Made by a program: the position numbers and the translations under genes. A stretch of DNA of 13,271 nucleotides from Flammeovirgaceae bacterium UBA4659. Its GTDB lineage: Bacteria > Bacteroidota > Bacteroidia > Cytophagales > Cyclobacteriaceae. The stretch is from positions 1 through 13,271 of the forward strand of contig DHLV01000161.1 in the NCBI GenBank assembly GCA_002405445.1, read 5' to 3'. Below, piece after piece: positions 12,337-13,271 of the stretch (position 1 is its first letter; the number at the start of each line of letters is the position of its first letter). The notes below the pieces were generated by a model. The model searched no databases. It worked only from the letters and a program-made list of their open reading frames with translations, and was not told the origin of the DNA.

Positions 12337-13271
12337 CTTGGGAATACTCAGAAGATAATTTAATAGAACAAACAGCGATTGATTTATTTTTCAATCAGTT
12401 GGGTTGGGATACGCTATTGGCTTACAACAAAGAAGGCTTTGGTGAAGGCAGCACCTTGGGCAGACTGAACAAAAAAGAAGTTGTGCTCAAAAAGATTTTC
12501 TTTGAGAAAATTAAACAGTTTAATCCCAATTTACCCGAACAAGCCTACAACCAAGCCTACGAAAAACTCATTGAAGAAAGCATTACCAAGTCATTAGCAG
12601 AAATCAATTACGAAAAACACCAATTGCTCCGCAATGGCATTCCTGTTGACTTCATCAACGAAAAAGGCGAACAGGTTAAGAACAAAACGCTAAAGGTTTT
12701 TGATTTTGACAATGCCGACAACAACAACTTTTTAGCTGTTCGCCAATTGTGGATTCAGGGTAAAAGCAACCGTGAACGCAGACCTGATATTATTGGCTTT
12801 GTAAATGGTATTCCGCTTTTGTTTATTGAACTTAAAGCCGCCCACCGCAAATTAGAAAACGCCTACAACGATAATTTCACCGATTACAAAGACGTAATTC
12901 CAAAACTCCTTTATTACAACGCCTTTGTAATGTTGAGCTACGGAATAGAAAGCCGCCTTGGAAGCGTTACAGGCAAGTATCAGCACTTCCACGAATGGAA
13001 ACGCATTACAGAAGAAGACGAAGGCATTGTAGCCTTGGATAGAATTATTGTAGGCGTTTGCGAGAAGAAACGCTTTTTGGATTTATTCGAGAATTTCATT
13101 CTGTTTGATAATTCATTAGGTAAAGTAGTAAAACTCATTGCCCGAAACCATCAGTTTATTGGCGTAAACAAAGCCATTGAAAATATTCAGCATAAAGAGC
13201 AACTCTACAAACTCGGCAAAATCAGTTTGGAGGAAAAACAAAAACTCGGTGTGTTTTGGCATACACAAGGA
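12333..13271 (+). CDS. hsdR: Type I restriction endonuclease subunit HsdR, N-terminal part
   Basis: The frame is open for 313 codons to the window edge, so the gene is cut off. It begins MTWEYSEDNLIEQTAIDLF and has the HsdR_N nuclease core: NRERRPDIIGFVNG with P151-D152 and FIELKAAH with E166 and K168, a PD-(D/E)xK active site. Downstream come the conserved YGIESRLGSVTGKYQHFHEWKR and VGVCEKKRFLDLFENFILF segments. The sequence ends at LGVFWHTQG, just where the Walker A GSGKS of the helicase motor normally follows. HsdR translocates DNA and cleaves unmodified targets together with HsdM and HsdS. ATG 12333 is preferred because it starts the conserved N-terminus and overlaps the ancestral SecB-like stop (ATGA); the ATG at 12329 leads to a stop within ten codons. 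HsdR may have been translated by coupling to the SecB-like gene, which now ends 84 bases earlier. Confidence 0.94.
   Translation, partial: MTWEYSEDNLIEQTAIDLFFNQLGWDTLLAYNKEGFGEGSTLGRLNKKEVVLKKIFFEKIKQFNPNLPEQAYNQAYEKLIEESITKSLAEINYEKHQLLRNGIPVDFINEKGEQVKNKTLKVFDFDNADNNNFLAVRQLWIQGKSNRERRPDIIGFVNGIPLLFIELKAAHRKLENAYNDNFTDYKDVIPKLLYYNAFVMLSYGIESRLGSVTGKYQHFHEWKRITEEDEGIVALDRIIVGVCEKKRFLDLFENFILFDNSLGKVVKLIARNHQFIGVNKAIENIQHKEQLYKLGKISLEEKQKLGVFWHTQG

Noticed and set aside
12329..12358. hsdR start at ATG 12329
   Set aside because: This frame meets a stop within ten codons; ATG 12333 opens the conserved HsdR N-terminus.

Overview
The window looks like a chromosomal segment of a Bacteroidetes bacterium (Cytophagia/Sphingobacteriia-like; genus not determinable from this sequence). 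The reasons are Bacteroidetes-type -7 promoter boxes (TAnnTTTG) placed just upstream of start codons, weak or absent Shine-Dalgarno sequences, and protein types typical of the phylum: a WG-repeat protein, a persulfide dioxygenase fused to two rhodanese domains, a GxxExxY nuclease flanked by CACGGATT-type repeats, and a DUF559 cassette.

Left part (1-5616) is ordinary metabolism with balanced base composition. A molybdo-enzyme maturation pair, an XdhC/CoxI-family protein (90-1289) and a MocA-like cytidylyltransferase (1286-1867), is coupled by a GTGA overlap. A CstB-like persulfide dioxygenase-sulfurtransferase (1864-3240, minus) converges on it, the two stop codons sharing a TTAA. A secreted WG-repeat protein (3493-5616) diverges from the dioxygenase gene.

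Junction (5609-6504): a 5'-truncated, frameshifted nucleoside-phosphorylase-like remnant (minus) is followed by about 640 bases without a convincing gene but rich in short inverted repeats. Base composition becomes more AT-rich from here on.

Right part (6505-13271) is a type I restriction-modification locus hsdM - hsdS - hsdR, broken into by three separate pieces. (1) A roughly 442-bp DUF559-endonuclease cassette with hairpin-forming terminal inverted repeats sits inside hsdM, and the reading frame stays open through it, giving an 833-aa methyltransferase with an internal nuclease domain. (2) A GxxExxY PD-(D/E)xK nuclease gene with its own inverted and direct repeats (9001-9577) lies between hsdM and hsdS. 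It supplies the present hsdM stop codon, while a second, non-identical copy of an HsdM C-terminal tail survives downstream, still joined to hsdS by ATGA. (3) Between hsdS and hsdR is a three-gene module: a RelE/HigB-like candidate toxin, an XRE-type antitoxin and a SecB-like chaperone, i.e. a toxin-antitoxin-chaperone (TAC) arrangement. The SecB-like gene is cut by one in-frame TAA; the 28 codons after it are still open and end in an ATGA overlap with hsdR. HsdR runs off the right edge just before its helicase Walker A motif.

Taken together the right half is a nested defence locus in which a restriction operon has collected nuclease-bearing repeat cassettes and a chaperone-controlled toxin module at an internal loop and at both gene junctions.
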